DNA of 64,000 bases from Pegethrix bostrychoides GSE-TBD4-15B (GCA_019359155.1 JAHHHV010000090.1:1-64000), one strand, 5' to 3'; shown: positions 42,394 through 51,985, numbered from the stretch's first letter. Translations and numbers: made by a program. Notes: a model not told the origin generated them from the sequence alone.

Positions 42394-43518
42394 GTGGTTA
42401 GTGGTCTCAAAAACGTATTCGCTAAAAAGACAAAGGGTGTCGGCGTCGAGCTGACTCCTGATCGGGTTAACGTGTCTCGATTGAAAAAGAAAGGTCAGGG
42501 GTTTCAGCTGGTGACGCTGGCTTCGGCTGAAGTGCCGGAAGGCATTTTTCAAGAAGGCCAGATTGTCGATCCGGGGGCGATGGCCGAGATCATTCAGGCC
42601 ATTTTGACTGAGAGCAAGCTGAAGGTCAAACATGCGGCCACCGCAATTCCCAGCGGTCGAGACACGGTGACGCGGATTATTCCGGTGCCTGCCGAACTCG
42701 ACGACCGGGAGCTGCGTGAGATGGTGCTCAATCAGGAGGCAGGTCTGTATTTGCCCTTCCCGCGGGAAGAGGCCGACGTAGACTACCAGAAGCTCGGCTT
42801 TTTTGTAGATGAAGACGGGATCGAAAAAGTGCAGGTGCTGCTGGTGGCCACCCGGCGAGAGGTGACAGATACCTATATGGAAACCTTTCGGCAGGCGGGG
42901 CTGGCGGTAGATGTCCTGGAGATTAGCAGCTTCTCGCTGATTCGGACGATCCGGCAGCAGCTGCGGCAGTTTACGCCTCAGGAAGCTGCGGCCATTGTCG
43001 ATATTCAGTTTGAAAATACTGAGATTTCGATTGTGGTGGACGGCGTACCTCAGTTTTCGCGCACCGTGCCGATTGGCACCTATCAAGTACAGACGGCTCT
43101 CAGCCGCGCCATGAACCTGCCGCCCTCGCGCAATACTGACCTGCTGCAAGGCATGACCATTCCAATCATCCCGATGGACAGCATGGGCACAATGCCCACT
43201 AATCCAACGCGGGGGGGCGTTAATCCCGGCACGGCAGCAATGCTGCGGGTGCTAGGGGAGCTAGCCGACGAGCTGCGGCGCTCGATTGATTTCTACCACA
43301 ACCAGGGTGAAAACATGGAGGTCGCGCAGCTGTTGCTGGCTGGCCCAGGCGGGGCGATTGGCCAGCTTGACGAATTTTTCTCTCAGCGGTTGGCGCTGCC
43401 AGCCAGCCAGGTTGATCCGGTGGCGGCGATGTCGCTAGAGGTCGATCAAGATCTGTCACCGGCTCAGCGGGCAGGGCTGGGAGTGGTGTTGGGACTCGGA
43501 TTGCGGGAGGCATGGTGA
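42394..43518 (+). CDS. pilM: Type IV pilus assembly ATPase-like protein PilM
   Basis: The 374-residue actin-like (FtsA-related) protein polymerises on the cytoplasmic side and binds the PilN N terminus. It begins with a GTG (MVSGLKNVFAKKTKGVGVELTPD) and contains ATAIPSGRDTVTRIIPVPAELDD, EMVLNQEAGLYLPFP and the actin-fold phosphate loops AIVDIQFENTEISIVVDG and LLLAGPGGAIGQLDEFF. It starts the pilMNOQ operon; pilN begins one base after the stop. Type IV pili drive motility and natural competence. Confidence 0.95.
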   Translation: MVSGLKNVFAKKTKGVGVELTPDRVNVSRLKKKGQGFQLVTLASAEVPEGIFQEGQIVDPGAMAEIIQAILTESKLKVKHAATAIPSGRDTVTRIIPVPAELDDRELREMVLNQEAGLYLPFPREEADVDYQKLGFFVDEDGIEKVQVLLVATRREVTDTYMETFRQAGLAVDVLEISSFSLIRTIRQQLRQFTPQEAAAIVDIQFENTEISIVVDGVPQFSRTVPIGTYQVQTALSRAMNLPPSRNTDLLQGMTIPIIPMDSMGTMPTNPTRGGVNPGTAAMLRVLGELADELRRSIDFYHNQGENMEVAQLLLAGPGGAIGQLDEFFSQRLALPASQVDPVAAMSLEVDQDLSPAQRAGLGVVLGLGLREAW

Positions 43519-43519
43519 G

Positions 43520-44374
43520 ATGTATAGCTTAGACATTAATTTTCTCAATGATCGAACCGAGCGACCGACTGAGGCAGGTTTAGCCAAAGGTCGAGGGGGG
43601 AGAGTCGCCAGCGGTGACCCGCGTGCCTACTACATCGGCGCAGCGCTGGCCATTGCTCTACCGGCACTGGTGGCTGGCTTCTGGCTGTTTTTGCAAAACC
43701 AGAACAGCCAGCTAGAGACACGACAGGCTGAGCTAGATAGCCAGCTGGTGGCGCTTCAGGCACAGCTGGCCGAGGTGTCCAACATCAATACCCAGGTGCA
43801 GAATATTGAGGCAGAGAACCAGGCACTGGCCTCGGTCTTTGACTTTATCAAGCCCTGGTCGGCGATTTTGCAAGACGTGCGCGCCAGAGTGCCGAGCGGG
43901 GTGCAGATAGCCAAAATTGAGCAGCTAGAGCCAGAGCCGCTGCCGCCACCGCCACCCAGCCCTAGCCCCAGTCCTGAGGCGAGTCCAAGCCCCGGCGCTG
44001 CAGCTGCCCCCGCGCCTGTGGAGGTGACGCCGCCGCCCAATCCCTCGCGGGTAGCGATTTCGGGCGTGGCGCGCTCGTTCAACGACGCAAACGATTTTGT
44101 TTTGACCTTGCAGCGGTCGCCTTTTTTGAAGGGAGACGAAATCAAGCTGGTCAGCTCTAAGCTGATCGACAACCCGACAACCGTTGAGTTTTCTGAGCAG
44201 AACGCGGGCGGCAACATTGAGGTGCAGCTGCCCCAGGTGGTCGAATATCGGATTGAAGGAAGCCTCACCAACCTGCCGGCTTCTGACCTGCTGCAAGACC
44301 TAGAGCGCACCCTGTCGGTCGGACTCGCCTCGCGTATTCAAGCCCTTCGCGATAGAGGAGTATTGCAGCCATGA
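43520..44374 (+). CDS. pilN: Type IV pilus assembly protein PilN, with proline-rich insertion
   Basis: The 284-residue protein has the short conserved cytoplasmic N terminus MYSLDINFLNDR that docks into PilM, one membrane helix (about 38-60, AALAIALPALVAGFWLFLQ), a coiled coil (about 62-105) and a periplasmic ferredoxin-like domain. Between ~133 and 175 lies a P/S/A-rich insertion (PPPPPSPSPSPEASPSPG) not typical of the family. It starts one base after pilM and overlaps pilO by 4 bases (ATGA). Confidence 0.92.
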   Translation: MYSLDINFLNDRTERPTEAGLAKGRGGRVASGDPRAYYIGAALAIALPALVAGFWLFLQNQNSQLETRQAELDSQLVALQAQLAEVSNINTQVQNIEAENQALASVFDFIKPWSAILQDVRARVPSGVQIAKIEQLEPEPLPPPPPSPSPSPEASPSPGAAAAPAPVEVTPPPNPSRVAISGVARSFNDANDFVLTLQRSPFLKGDEIKLVSSKLIDNPTTVEFSEQNAGGNIEVQLPQVVEYRIEGSLTNLPASDLLQDLERTLSVGLASRIQALRDRGVLQP

Positions 44375-45120
44375 CGATTGGTGGAGATTTTATGCCCAAT
44401 GAGGGCGAAGAAGAGGTTGTTGGGTATCCGAAGCTGTTTGGCCTGACGATTACCCCAGTCATTGGTGCAATTGCGCTGACGCTGCTGGGGGCACTGGCTG
44501 CCTATCTGCTTTGGTCAAACCTGGTGCAGGGGACGCTGACGCGCAATCAGGAGCTGAAAACCGATATTGAGGCGAAAGAAGCACAGCTGGCAAACCAGGC
44601 CGATACGCAGAAGCAAATCGCAGAGGCCAAAGTCAGGCTTCAATCTGCCAAACAGCTCCAGGCCGATGTCCGCAGCCTGTTTGCCACTGAAGACAGCCTG
44701 AACACGCTGCTGCTAGATGTGAATGAGCGCGTCCAGTCGGTGAATGCAGGCATTACCGATCCGGCTAGGCGAGCCAGTCTGGCGCAGTTTGACCTAAATA
44801 CAGAAGCCTCTGGGGTAATTTCAGACAGCAGCCTGGGAACGGAGGTGAACGGCAAGCTAGAGCGGCGCGTCTATGACGTGCAGATCAAAGGTTCTTTCCC
44901 CCAAACCCAGTCGATTATCCGTAACATTGAGCGCCTTCAGCCCCTGCTGGTGGTGAGCGATCTGGTGTCCGATCTAGACTCGGAAACCCAGAAGATCCTG
45001 CTGGACGACAGAGGCCGGATCACGCCGACTGGCCAGCCGAATACGCAGATCATCACCAGCTTCAAGCTCTCGGCGCTGCTGCCTGCTGATCCAAACCAGC
45101 CCGCGCCCGCTACCCCCTAG
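44371..45120 (+). CDS. pilO: Type IV pilus assembly protein PilO
   Basis: In this 249-residue protein one membrane helix (about 30-50, VIGAIALTLLGALAAYLLWSN) follows a short cytoplasmic part, then a coiled coil (about 60-100) and a periplasmic domain (RRVYDVQIKGSFPQTQSIIRNIERLQPLLVVSDL). PilN and PilO form the periplasmic alignment complex. The ATG overlaps the pilN stop (ATGA). A structured element follows before pilQ. No pilP-like gene lies between pilO and pilQ. Confidence 0.92.
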   Translation: MTIGGDFMPNEGEEEVVGYPKLFGLTITPVIGAIALTLLGALAAYLLWSNLVQGTLTRNQELKTDIEAKEAQLANQADTQKQIAEAKVRLQSAKQLQADVRSLFATEDSLNTLLLDVNERVQSVNAGITDPARRASLAQFDLNTEASGVISDSSLGTEVNGKLERRVYDVQIKGSFPQTQSIIRNIERLQPLLVVSDLVSDLDSETQKILLDDRGRITPTGQPNTQIITSFKLSALLPADPNQPAPATP

Positions 45121-45458
45121 CTAGCTCATCCCTCTCATCTCATTCCCCCCATATTCGCGGCGCTTAGAGATCCAAAACCGCGTCTGTGGGGTATTTTTAT
45201 GGGCTTTAGGAGTTTTGAGATTAGATCCAGATAGATCGGGTAGATCGGGGCAAATCCAGTAACGTTTTCTCAATTTCTCCGAATTCTCTTCCCCAAATGT
45301 ATATTTAAAAGGGAAATGCGCTATATATGGCGAATGAATATAAAATTCAGGGATGAAAACGCTACATAGCAGGTAGGCTCAGCAAATAGACTGAACCGCC
45401 ATGCACCCGCTCAAGCTTGGGTTAACCCGATTTCGATCGTTATAAGGAGGAGTGAACC
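45121..45458. promoter_or_regulatory. pilO-pilQ intergenic region, possible attenuator or promoter
   Basis: About 340 bases. The element 45146-45197 can pair CCCC(CA) with TGTGGGG around an inner CGCGG/CCGCG stem, ending in TATTTTT, which suggests a partial terminator. Further on, AT-rich sequence (about 45300-45350) precedes TAAGGAGGAG, a very strong Shine-Dalgarno sequence immediately before the pilQ GTG. Confidence 0.5.
45146..45197 (+). terminator. Possible terminator or attenuator after pilO
   Basis: See the pairing of CGCGG (45156-45160) with CCGCG (45178-45182) and flanking CCCC/GGGG, followed by TATTTTT. The loop is long and the stem interrupted. Confidence 0.4.
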
Positions 45459-47882
45459 GTGAAACGGCGTCTTGGATTTGGTAATTTAATTGGCAACGCG
45501 ACAGTTGGCAGCGCCGTCTTGGGTAGCGCAGTGATAATGCTGACGGCTCAGGCGGCTCAAGCTGCCGCAACGCAGATCAAGGATGTAAAGGTCAACCCGG
45601 CGGGCAGCGGATTTGAGGTGGTTCTGTCAACCAACGAAGGCGAGCGTCCGCAGGTCTTCACGGTGAATCGGGGCAACTCGCTGATTGCAGATCTGGTGAA
45701 TACTGAGCTTCAACTCCCAGATGGCAAAGGATTTGAAAAGAGCAACCCGGCTCCAGGCATCCGCTCCATCACCGTCGCTCAGCTAGACGATAACAGCGTC
45801 CGCGTCACGGTCGATGGCGGCAACAACTCGCCAGTTGGCCAGGTGAGTCAGGGCGATAGCGGGATTGTGCTGAACGTGAGTCAGGCGACAGCAGCTAGCC
45901 CAACGACTAGTTCAGCCGCTAGTTCAGCAGGCAGACCTGCCCAGGTCGCTCAGGTCAATCGCAACGACGTGCTGGTGCCCAACCCGCAGCTCACGATTGA
46001 CGGTGTTCCGGCAGTCACCACTACACCGGCATATACGCCGCCGCTGGCTCCCCGCGCCATTGCCCCGCCATTGGGCGATATTTCGGTATCCAACGTCGAG
46101 TCCTCAGCGTCAGAAGTTGGGCTTGGCTCTGACGAAGTGGTGCCGCGACTCGTGCTCAGAGATGCGCCAGCGCGAGATGTGCTGTCGCTCTTGGCTCGCG
46201 CTGCTGGTATGAACGTGGCCTATATCAACGCCGACGTGGGTGCTGCTGCCGGAGCAGAGCAAGCTGACCCGGCAGCAGCAGCAGGCGCAGTGCAGAGCAA
46301 CGATGTCAGAATCTCGCTAGATATTGAAAATGAGCCGGTGCAAAACGTCTTTAACTACGTGCTGCGAGTCGCCGGACTCGAAGCCAATCGGGTGGGGCGC
46401 ACGATTTTTGTGGGGCCACGACTGCCGGACTCGGCTCGCAACTACATCACGCGCACGCTACGGGTCAACCAGGTTTCGGCAGCTTCGGCTTCCACCTACC
46501 TGGCAACGCTGGGAGCCGAGACGCGCCAGTTTATCCCAGAGCGCACCCGCACAGAGTCGATTACCGAGGGCGGCGTGACCCGCACCACTGACCAGATTGA
46601 TCCAGCTGAAATCCAGACGTTTTCGGTGCCGCCCGGTTCTGGCCCCTCGCCGCTCAGCGGTTTGACGGTAGCTGCCGACGCGCGACTCAACTCTGTGACG
46701 CTGGTGGGTGAACCCCGTAAGATTCAGATGGCCGAGACGATGCTGGCTCAGCTGGATCTGCGGCAGCGGCAGGTGGCAATCAACGTCAAGATTGTGGATA
46801 TCAACCTGCAAGCCACCGAAGACTTCAACACTAGCTTCTCCTGGGGGGAAGGCGACTTCTTTGGTGTGGTTGACAGAGGCGCAGCAGCGATTAACCTGGG
46901 TCGCTATCGGCCTCCCACGGCGGCTGAGGTGAACGGGAGTCTGACCGGCACCCCAATCATTGGCAGCCCCTACACTGGCAACGCCCCGTTCTTTGACCCC
47001 AACCAAAGCCTGAACGTACCGGGCAGCGGCACCAACTTGCCCAACGGCACGTTTGTGCCCAATACGGGTACGGTGCTGAATCCGGTTGCCCCCTTGGGTA
47101 GCAACGGCAATCCGCTGAATCCCGGCATCACCGAATTCACCCAGGGGGATGCCACGACGATTACCCGCGACCCGACGACGGGGCAGCTAACGATTTCGCC
47201 GGGAACGCAGTCTGAGATCACCTCGGCCCTGCCCAGCCTGTTCCAGTTCCCACAGCGATTCTTGGCTCGCCTCCAGGCACAGATCGTCAACAACAATGCC
47301 AAAGTGCTCACCGATCCAACGCTGGTGGTGCAGGAAGGCGAAACGGCCAATGTCAACCTGGGGCAAGAGGTGCTTTCCAGGGTTGAGACTGAGACTGAGA
47401 CTACGGCTGCTGGCGTACTGACTACGAGCAATCCTGAAAAAGTGGTGGCGGGCTTGCAGATGGCGGTGGCCGTCGAGCGGATTGACGACAATGGCTTCGT
47501 GACCGTGCGGATTCAGCCGACGGTGACTGCCCCAATTCAGCAGGTCACGACCGACAATGACGGTGGATTTGTGACGCTTCTCTCGGTGCGGCAGGTGCAG
47601 TCGGGTCGGGTGAGGCTGCGAGATGGTCAGACTTTGATTCTGTCGGGGATTATTCAGGAGACTGATCGCTCTCAGGTGAACAAGGTGCCGATCTTGGGCG
47701 ATATCCCGATTCTAGGAGCCTTGTTTAGAAGCACATCCAACGAGAATACTCGCCAGGAAGTTGTGGCGCTGGTGACTCCGAACATCCTGGATGATTCTGA
47801 TTTCTCCAACTTTGGCTACCGCTATGCGCCCAGCCGCGAGGCGCAGGAAATCTTGCAGAAGCGCGGCGTACAGCTGCCGTAG
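45459..47882 (+). CDS. pilQ: Type IV pilus secretin PilQ
   Basis: The 807-residue protein has a signal peptide, a peptidoglycan-binding AMIN domain (about 38-135), an STN/secretin N0-like domain (about 225-300, RDAPARDVLSLLARAAGMNV), N1 domains (about 340-450) and the C-terminal secretin core ending in VPILGDIPILGALFRST and VALVTPNIL. Secretins form the outer-membrane gate through which the pilus passes. The start is a GTG behind TAAGGAGGAG. It ends the pilMNOQ operon. A G/C-rich hairpin follows. Confidence 0.95.
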   Translation: MKRRLGFGNLIGNATVGSAVLGSAVIMLTAQAAQAAATQIKDVKVNPAGSGFEVVLSTNEGERPQVFTVNRGNSLIADLVNTELQLPDGKGFEKSNPAPGIRSITVAQLDDNSVRVTVDGGNNSPVGQVSQGDSGIVLNVSQATAASPTTSSAASSAGRPAQVAQVNRNDVLVPNPQLTIDGVPAVTTTPAYTPPLAPRAIAPPLGDISVSNVESSASEVGLGSDEVVPRLVLRDAPARDVLSLLARAAGMNVAYINADVGAAAGAEQADPAAAAGAVQSNDVRISLDIENEPVQNVFNYVLRVAGLEANRVGRTIFVGPRLPDSARNYITRTLRVNQVSAASASTYLATLGAETRQFIPERTRTESITEGGVTRTTDQIDPAEIQTFSVPPGSGPSPLSGLTVAADARLNSVTLVGEPRKIQMAETMLAQLDLRQRQVAINVKIVDINLQATEDFNTSFSWGEGDFFGVVDRGAAAINLGRYRPPTAAEVNGSLTGTPIIGSPYTGNAPFFDPNQSLNVPGSGTNLPNGTFVPNTGTVLNPVAPLGSNGNPLNPGITEFTQGDATTITRDPTTGQLTISPGTQSEITSALPSLFQFPQRFLARLQAQIVNNNAKVLTDPTLVVQEGETANVNLGQEVLSRVETETETTAAGVLTTSNPEKVVAGLQMAVAVERIDDNGFVTVRIQPTVTAPIQQVTTDNDGGFVTLLSVRQVQSGRVRLRDGQTLILSGIIQETDRSQVNKVPILGDIPILGALFRSTSNENTRQEVVALVTPNILDDSDFSNFGYRYAPSREAQEILQKRGVQLP

Positions 47883-48528
47883 CTGCTTAGCAATGGGGGG
47901 CGAGCCTGCCCCCCAACCGATTGGGATGGTGCTTGTAGGGAGAGAAAGGTTGAGCAATGGTTCACCTGTCTGTCCCTACTTTTATTTTAAGGAGAATATT
48001 TTAGAGAAAAGATCGCTTTGAGAAATCTATCATCTGGAAAATGCAGAAAAGACGGGTGAGAGAACAGAGCGATTTACAGGGTGACTTACAGGTTGACTTA
48101 CAGGGAAATTTACAGAGCACTCACAGGTCATCGATGCTGAATCGACGCTGAAAAGATTAAATCAGGATGCCCAATTCGGCCTGCATACCTCAACTTCAGC
48201 ACTAGCCAACTCGACCGCTAGATGCAGCGATACTCGAAACAATTCGCAATACTGAAGCGTTCAATTCAGCGCTTTTGCTGAGTAAAACTGCTCAATTGGC
48301 CACTTTTTTTGCTAAAAAACCTTGAGAACTATATCAATTCACGGTTTCACCGATCCGCTTTGCTGAGCTTAGCTCTAGAATAAAACATTGAAAATTCGAG
48401 TTTCACTGGGTTTCAGCCCTTAGCGGCAGTCTTACAGTTTGAACTTGAAATTTTAGGCCATTCAGATCTCAAAACACAGATCTGAAAACCACTCCGAATC
48501 TATACTCGTTTTGTTAAGGAGATTGCTG
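47883..48528. other. Intergenic region between pilQ and the HU gene
   Basis: About 650 bases. A GGGGGGC/GCCCCCC stem with a 6-base loop (47895-47914) follows the pilQ stop by 12 bases but has no T-run. Imperfect repeats of GACTTACAGG lie around 48060-48120. AT-rich sequence with T-runs lies near 48300-48320. I cannot place the HU promoter. Confidence 0.5.
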
Positions 48529-48804
48529 ATGAATAAAGGTGAACTAGTCGATAAGGTGGCTGAGAAAGCGAACGTCACTAAAAAGCAGGCAGATGCCGTC
48601 CTGTCCGCCACTATCGATTCAATTATGGATGCCGTTTCGCAGGGTGATAAAGTAACGCTAGTGGGCTTTGGTTCTTTTGAGCCACGCGATCGTAAAGAGC
48701 GCGAAGGCCGCAATCCCAAAACCGGCGAAGCCATGCAGATTCCGGCCACGAAAGTCCCGGCTTTCTCCGCAGGCAAGCAGTTCAAAGAAATGGTGGCGAA
48801 GTAG
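48529..48804 (+). CDS. hup: HU family histone-like DNA-binding protein
   Basis: The 91-residue protein has the HU start MNKGELVDKVAEKANVTKKQADAVLSA and the DNA-binding arm GFGSFEPRDRKEREGRNPKTGEAMQIPATKVPAFSAGKQFKEMV. HU dimers bend and compact DNA. The start at 48529 lies 7 bases after AAGGAG; the in-frame upstream codons look non-coding. Monocistronic, with no visible terminator. Confidence 0.93.
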   Translation: MNKGELVDKVAEKANVTKKQADAVLSATIDSIMDAVSQGDKVTLVGFGSFEPRDRKEREGRNPKTGEAMQIPATKVPAFSAGKQFKEMVAK

Positions 48805-48819
48805 CGCCAGAGGATCTTG

Positions 48820-49947
48820 GTGCAATCACGACCCACGCCAGCAAGACCAACCACAAGACCGACGCAACCAAGACCGACACATGGGGGAAACCTGACTTGG
48901 GCCGCGTCCCTGGCGGGCTGTCCCCCAGCCGATATTCTCGATTTTTCGGCCAGCATCAACCCGCTGGGGTTGCCTCAGTCTGCCGTCAGCGCCATTCAGG
49001 CCAATCTGGGGGCGCTGCGCGACTACCCTGACCCAGACTATCTGACGCTGCGACAGGCGCTCAGCCAGCAGCATGATTTGCCAATCGAGTGGATTCTGCC
49101 CGGTAACGGCGCCGCCGAGCTGTTGACCTGGGCGGGTCGCGAGCTCGCCAAGCTGACCGCCACCTATCTGCTCACCCCCAGCTTTAGCGACTATCTGCGC
49201 GCGCTGAGCAGCTTCGGAGCGAAAATTGTTCGCCAGCCGCTGAAGCTAGATCCCAGTCTCGCTCAGCCGCACCTGCTAATTCCCGCACCGCCCGGATCTG
49301 GCCTGCTGCTCAATAATCCCCACAACCCGACTGGGCGGCTGTTCTCGGCTAAGGCAGTTTTGCCACTGCTCTACCAATTTGCGCTCGTGGTAATTGACGA
49401 AGCCTTCATGGATTTTTTGCCGCCCGCCGAGCAGCAGAGCTTAATTCATCTGGTGCCCAAATACCCCAACCTAGTCATTCTGCGCTCGCTGACCAAATTC
49501 TATAGCCTGCCCGGTCTGCGGCTGGGCTACGCGATTGCTCACCCCGACCGGCTCAACCGCTGGCAGACTTGGCGCGATCCCTGGTCGGTGAATCTGCTGG
49601 CGGCTGAAGCGGGTGTTGCGGTCTTGCAGGATCGCGCCTTTCAGCAGCAGACCTGGGACTGGTTGCCCCCGGCGCGGCAGCAGCTCTTTGAGGGACTAGC
49701 GCAGCTGCCGGGATTGCAGCCCTTCCCCGGCAGCGCCAACTTTTTGCTGGTGCAGTCGCAGGTGGCAGCCTCAGCCCTGCAACAGCGGCTGCTCTGCCAG
49801 GATCAGATCTTGATCCGCGACTGCCTGAGCTTCCCCGAACTGGGCGAAGCCTATTTCCGAGTGGCGGTGCGGCGGCTCTCTGAGAATCAGCGGCTCCTAG
49901 AAGCGCTAGCCGACAGCCTGCCGCATCTCCCCCCGCGCAACGCATGA
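48820..49947 (+). CDS. cobD: Threonine-phosphate decarboxylase-like aminotransferase (CobD-like)
   Basis: A PLP-dependent protein of about 375 residues. The order GGNLTWAASLAGCPPADILDFSASINPLGLP, the aspartate/asparagine pair NNPHNPTG, VIDEAFMDF and the Schiff-base motif SLTKFYSLPGLRLGY matches CobD, which makes aminopropanol phosphate for adenosylcobalamin, and its histidinol-phosphate aminotransferase relatives. The assignment to CobD rests on memory of these motifs. A GTG start is supported by AGGA five bases earlier. The following oxidoreductase gene overlaps it by 4 bases (ATGA). Confidence 0.72.
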   Translation: MQSRPTPARPTTRPTQPRPTHGGNLTWAASLAGCPPADILDFSASINPLGLPQSAVSAIQANLGALRDYPDPDYLTLRQALSQQHDLPIEWILPGNGAAELLTWAGRELAKLTATYLLTPSFSDYLRALSSFGAKIVRQPLKLDPSLAQPHLLIPAPPGSGLLLNNPHNPTGRLFSAKAVLPLLYQFALVVIDEAFMDFLPPAEQQSLIHLVPKYPNLVILRSLTKFYSLPGLRLGYAIAHPDRLNRWQTWRDPWSVNLLAAEAGVAVLQDRAFQQQTWDWLPPARQQLFEGLAQLPGLQPFPGSANFLLVQSQVAASALQQRLLCQDQILIRDCLSFPELGEAYFRVAVRRLSENQRLLEALADSLPHLPPRNA

Positions 49948-51377
49948 CGGTTGACTACGATTTGATTATTTTAGGCGGGGCACCAGCGGGGCGATACGCG
50001 GCGCTGCGGGCCTGCAAGCTGGGAGCGCGGGTGGCGTTGATTGAGCCAGCAGCCTCGGCTTCGGCCTTGCCGGACTGCTTGAGCCAGGTGAATCGCCTGC
50101 TTCAGTCGCAGGCTTGGCTGGAGCAATTTGCGCCTGATGCTGCTAGTCTGCCTGCTGGCCTGCCTGCTGATCTGCCTCCTACCCCAACCCGCCTGCCCGA
50201 CTGGGAGAATCTGCGGCGCTGGTCTGAGCGCATCTCACGGCATCTGGCGGCTTCGATGGCGCTGCCGCACAGCCTACCGCATTTAATGAGCGCTGGAGTT
50301 GAGGTGATTGTTGCCGCTGCCGCCTTCCAGCAGCCCAATCCACGACTGCGGCTAGCTGTAGCGGTTGCCGATCGGCTACTGCGAGGGCGTTCGTATCTGC
50401 TGGCTCCGGCAACTCAACCCGCTACTCTGCCGGGAGTCGATCTCGCACCCTGGACAGACTGGCCGCGTCTGCCTGCTCAGATTGCAATTTTGGGTCGCGA
50501 TCCAGATGGCGTTTGGCTGGCTCAGGTGCTGAATCGGCTGGGCGCGACGGTGAGCCTGATTCGCAGCGGCGGCTTTCTGCCCCAGGCTGATCCAGAGGTA
50601 GCGCGCTTGCTCCAGCTCCAGCTTGAGGCGGAGGGCGTGACGGTACTCACCCAGGCCGAGGCGACGCAGCTGCGCCAGATTGAGCGGCAGATCTGGGTGC
50701 AGGTAGGCGACCGGGCGATTGAGGCCGACGCGGTCTTGCTAGCGGACGCGCATCTGGAGCTGGCATCGCTGAATCTGGAGGCGGTGGGCGTGAAGTGGCA
50801 GCCTGAGCAGATTTTAGTCAACCGCAAGCTGCAAACCACTCAGCCGCGCATCTATGCTTGCAGTGCGGGATCTGGCTGGGGATCTGGTTGGGGATTTGGG
50901 CTAAACCACTGGGCGGAAGCCGATATTGCAGTCCACAACGCGCTGGGATTCCCGGCCAAGTCGCTGCCGGATCTGCGGGTCTGGTCGCTGCCAACCGACC
51001 CGGAGGTGGTGCGGATGGGGATGAGTGAATCGCAGGCGGTGCGGCGCTACGGAGCGGCGGTTCAAATCGGCAAGCTGCCGCTGAGGCTAGCGGGATCGGC
51101 TCAGCGGCGCGGCGACACTGGATTTGTGAAGCTGATTGCCCATGCCAACGGCAAAATCCTGGGGGCCGATGCGGTGGGAGCTGGGGCAAGCGACTGGATG
51201 GGCGAAGTGGCGCTGGCGATGCAGCACCTGACGCTGAAGGCACTGGTCGCTAGCCCTGCGCTCTCGCCCATCAGCCAGCTGATTCGCCAGATCGCTGCCG
51301 AAATGCAGGTGCAGCAGCGCCCGAACTGGCAGAAGACGCTGCTGGAAACCTGGTTTGACTTTCGCCGCTCTCGCTAG
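49944..51377 (+). CDS. FAD/NAD(P)-dependent oxidoreductase, class I disulfide-reductase family without redox Cys
   Basis: The 477-residue protein has the FAD loop IILGGAPAGRYAALRACKLGARVALIEP and a C-terminal dimerisation domain (LGADAVGAGASDWMGEVALAMQHLTLKAL). The redox-active CxxxxC after the FAD loop is missing: a single Cys is found near residue 44. The second Rossmann glycine motif is degenerate (GRDPDG), and the catalytic HP of the dimer domain is absent (ASPALSPIS). It may bind FAD without disulfide chemistry, or be a sensor. It is coupled to the CobD-like gene by an ATGA overlap. Confidence 0.8.
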   Translation: MTVDYDLIILGGAPAGRYAALRACKLGARVALIEPAASASALPDCLSQVNRLLQSQAWLEQFAPDAASLPAGLPADLPPTPTRLPDWENLRRWSERISRHLAASMALPHSLPHLMSAGVEVIVAAAAFQQPNPRLRLAVAVADRLLRGRSYLLAPATQPATLPGVDLAPWTDWPRLPAQIAILGRDPDGVWLAQVLNRLGATVSLIRSGGFLPQADPEVARLLQLQLEAEGVTVLTQAEATQLRQIERQIWVQVGDRAIEADAVLLADAHLELASLNLEAVGVKWQPEQILVNRKLQTTQPRIYACSAGSGWGSGWGFGLNHWAEADIAVHNALGFPAKSLPDLRVWSLPTDPEVVRMGMSESQAVRRYGAAVQIGKLPLRLAGSAQRRGDTGFVKLIAHANGKILGADAVGAGASDWMGEVALAMQHLTLKALVASPALSPISQLIRQIAAEMQVQQRPNWQKTLLETWFDFRRSR

Positions 51378-51385
51378 ATCTGGGT

Positions 51386-51985
51386 TTAGACCTTAGCCAG
51401 CGTTACCTGCTCCGCCTGATCTTGGTATTTGCCGCGCCGCGTCTCATAGCTAACTTCGCAGGGCATCCCCTCTAAAAACAGAAGTTGCACGACTCCTTCG
51501 TTGGCATAGATCCGGCAGTCAGCGCTTGATGAGTTGGAGAACTCCAGGGTGAGGTGACCGCGCCAGCCGGCCTCAGCCGGGGTCAGGTTGGCGATCAGGC
51601 CAATCCGGGCGTAGGTGCTTTTGCCAATGCAGATGACCGTCACGTTTTCGGGCACCTGCAAGCGCTCTAGCGCCACGCCGAGGCCATAGGAATGCGCCGG
51701 AATCACGAAATAGTCGCCGTCTTCATCGGACTGCAACGAGACTGGCTCTAGGTTATGCGGATTGAACCGCTTCGGGTTGACGACCGTACCGGGCACATGC
51801 CGAAACACCAGAAACTCCGCAGGCGAGAGCCGAATATCGTAGCCATAGGATGACAGCCCGTAGCTGACCACCGGACGCTTCAGCCCGTTGCCATCGACCG
51901 AGACTGAGCGAATCAGGCTTGGCTCAAATGGGGCAATCATCCCGGTTTCTGCCTGCTCAATAATCCAGCGATCGTTTTTAATCAT
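51386..51985 (-). CDS. dcd: dCTP deaminase
   Basis: The 199-residue enzyme deaminates dCTP to dUTP on the route to dTTP. The motif AEAGWRGHLTLEFSNSS contains the catalytic Glu, and IGKSTYARIGL, SYGLSSYGYDIRLSP and the C-terminal YQDQ segment are in place. It belongs to the dUTPase-like trimer family. The start at an ATG is supported by the family N terminus MIKNDRWI. It converges with the oxidoreductase gene. Confidence 0.95.
   Translation of the reverse strand: MIKNDRWIIEQAETGMIAPFEPSLIRSVSVDGNGLKRPVVSYGLSSYGYDIRLSPAEFLVFRHVPGTVVNPKRFNPHNLEPVSLQSDEDGDYFVIPAHSYGLGVALERLQVPENVTVICIGKSTYARIGLIANLTPAEAGWRGHLTLEFSNSSSADCRIYANEGVVQLLFLEGMPCEVSYETRRGKYQDQAEQVTLAKV

Noticed and set aside
47895-47914. 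GC hairpin after pilQ as an intrinsic terminator
   Set aside because: Strong stem but no T-run on either strand, so listed only in the intergenic note.
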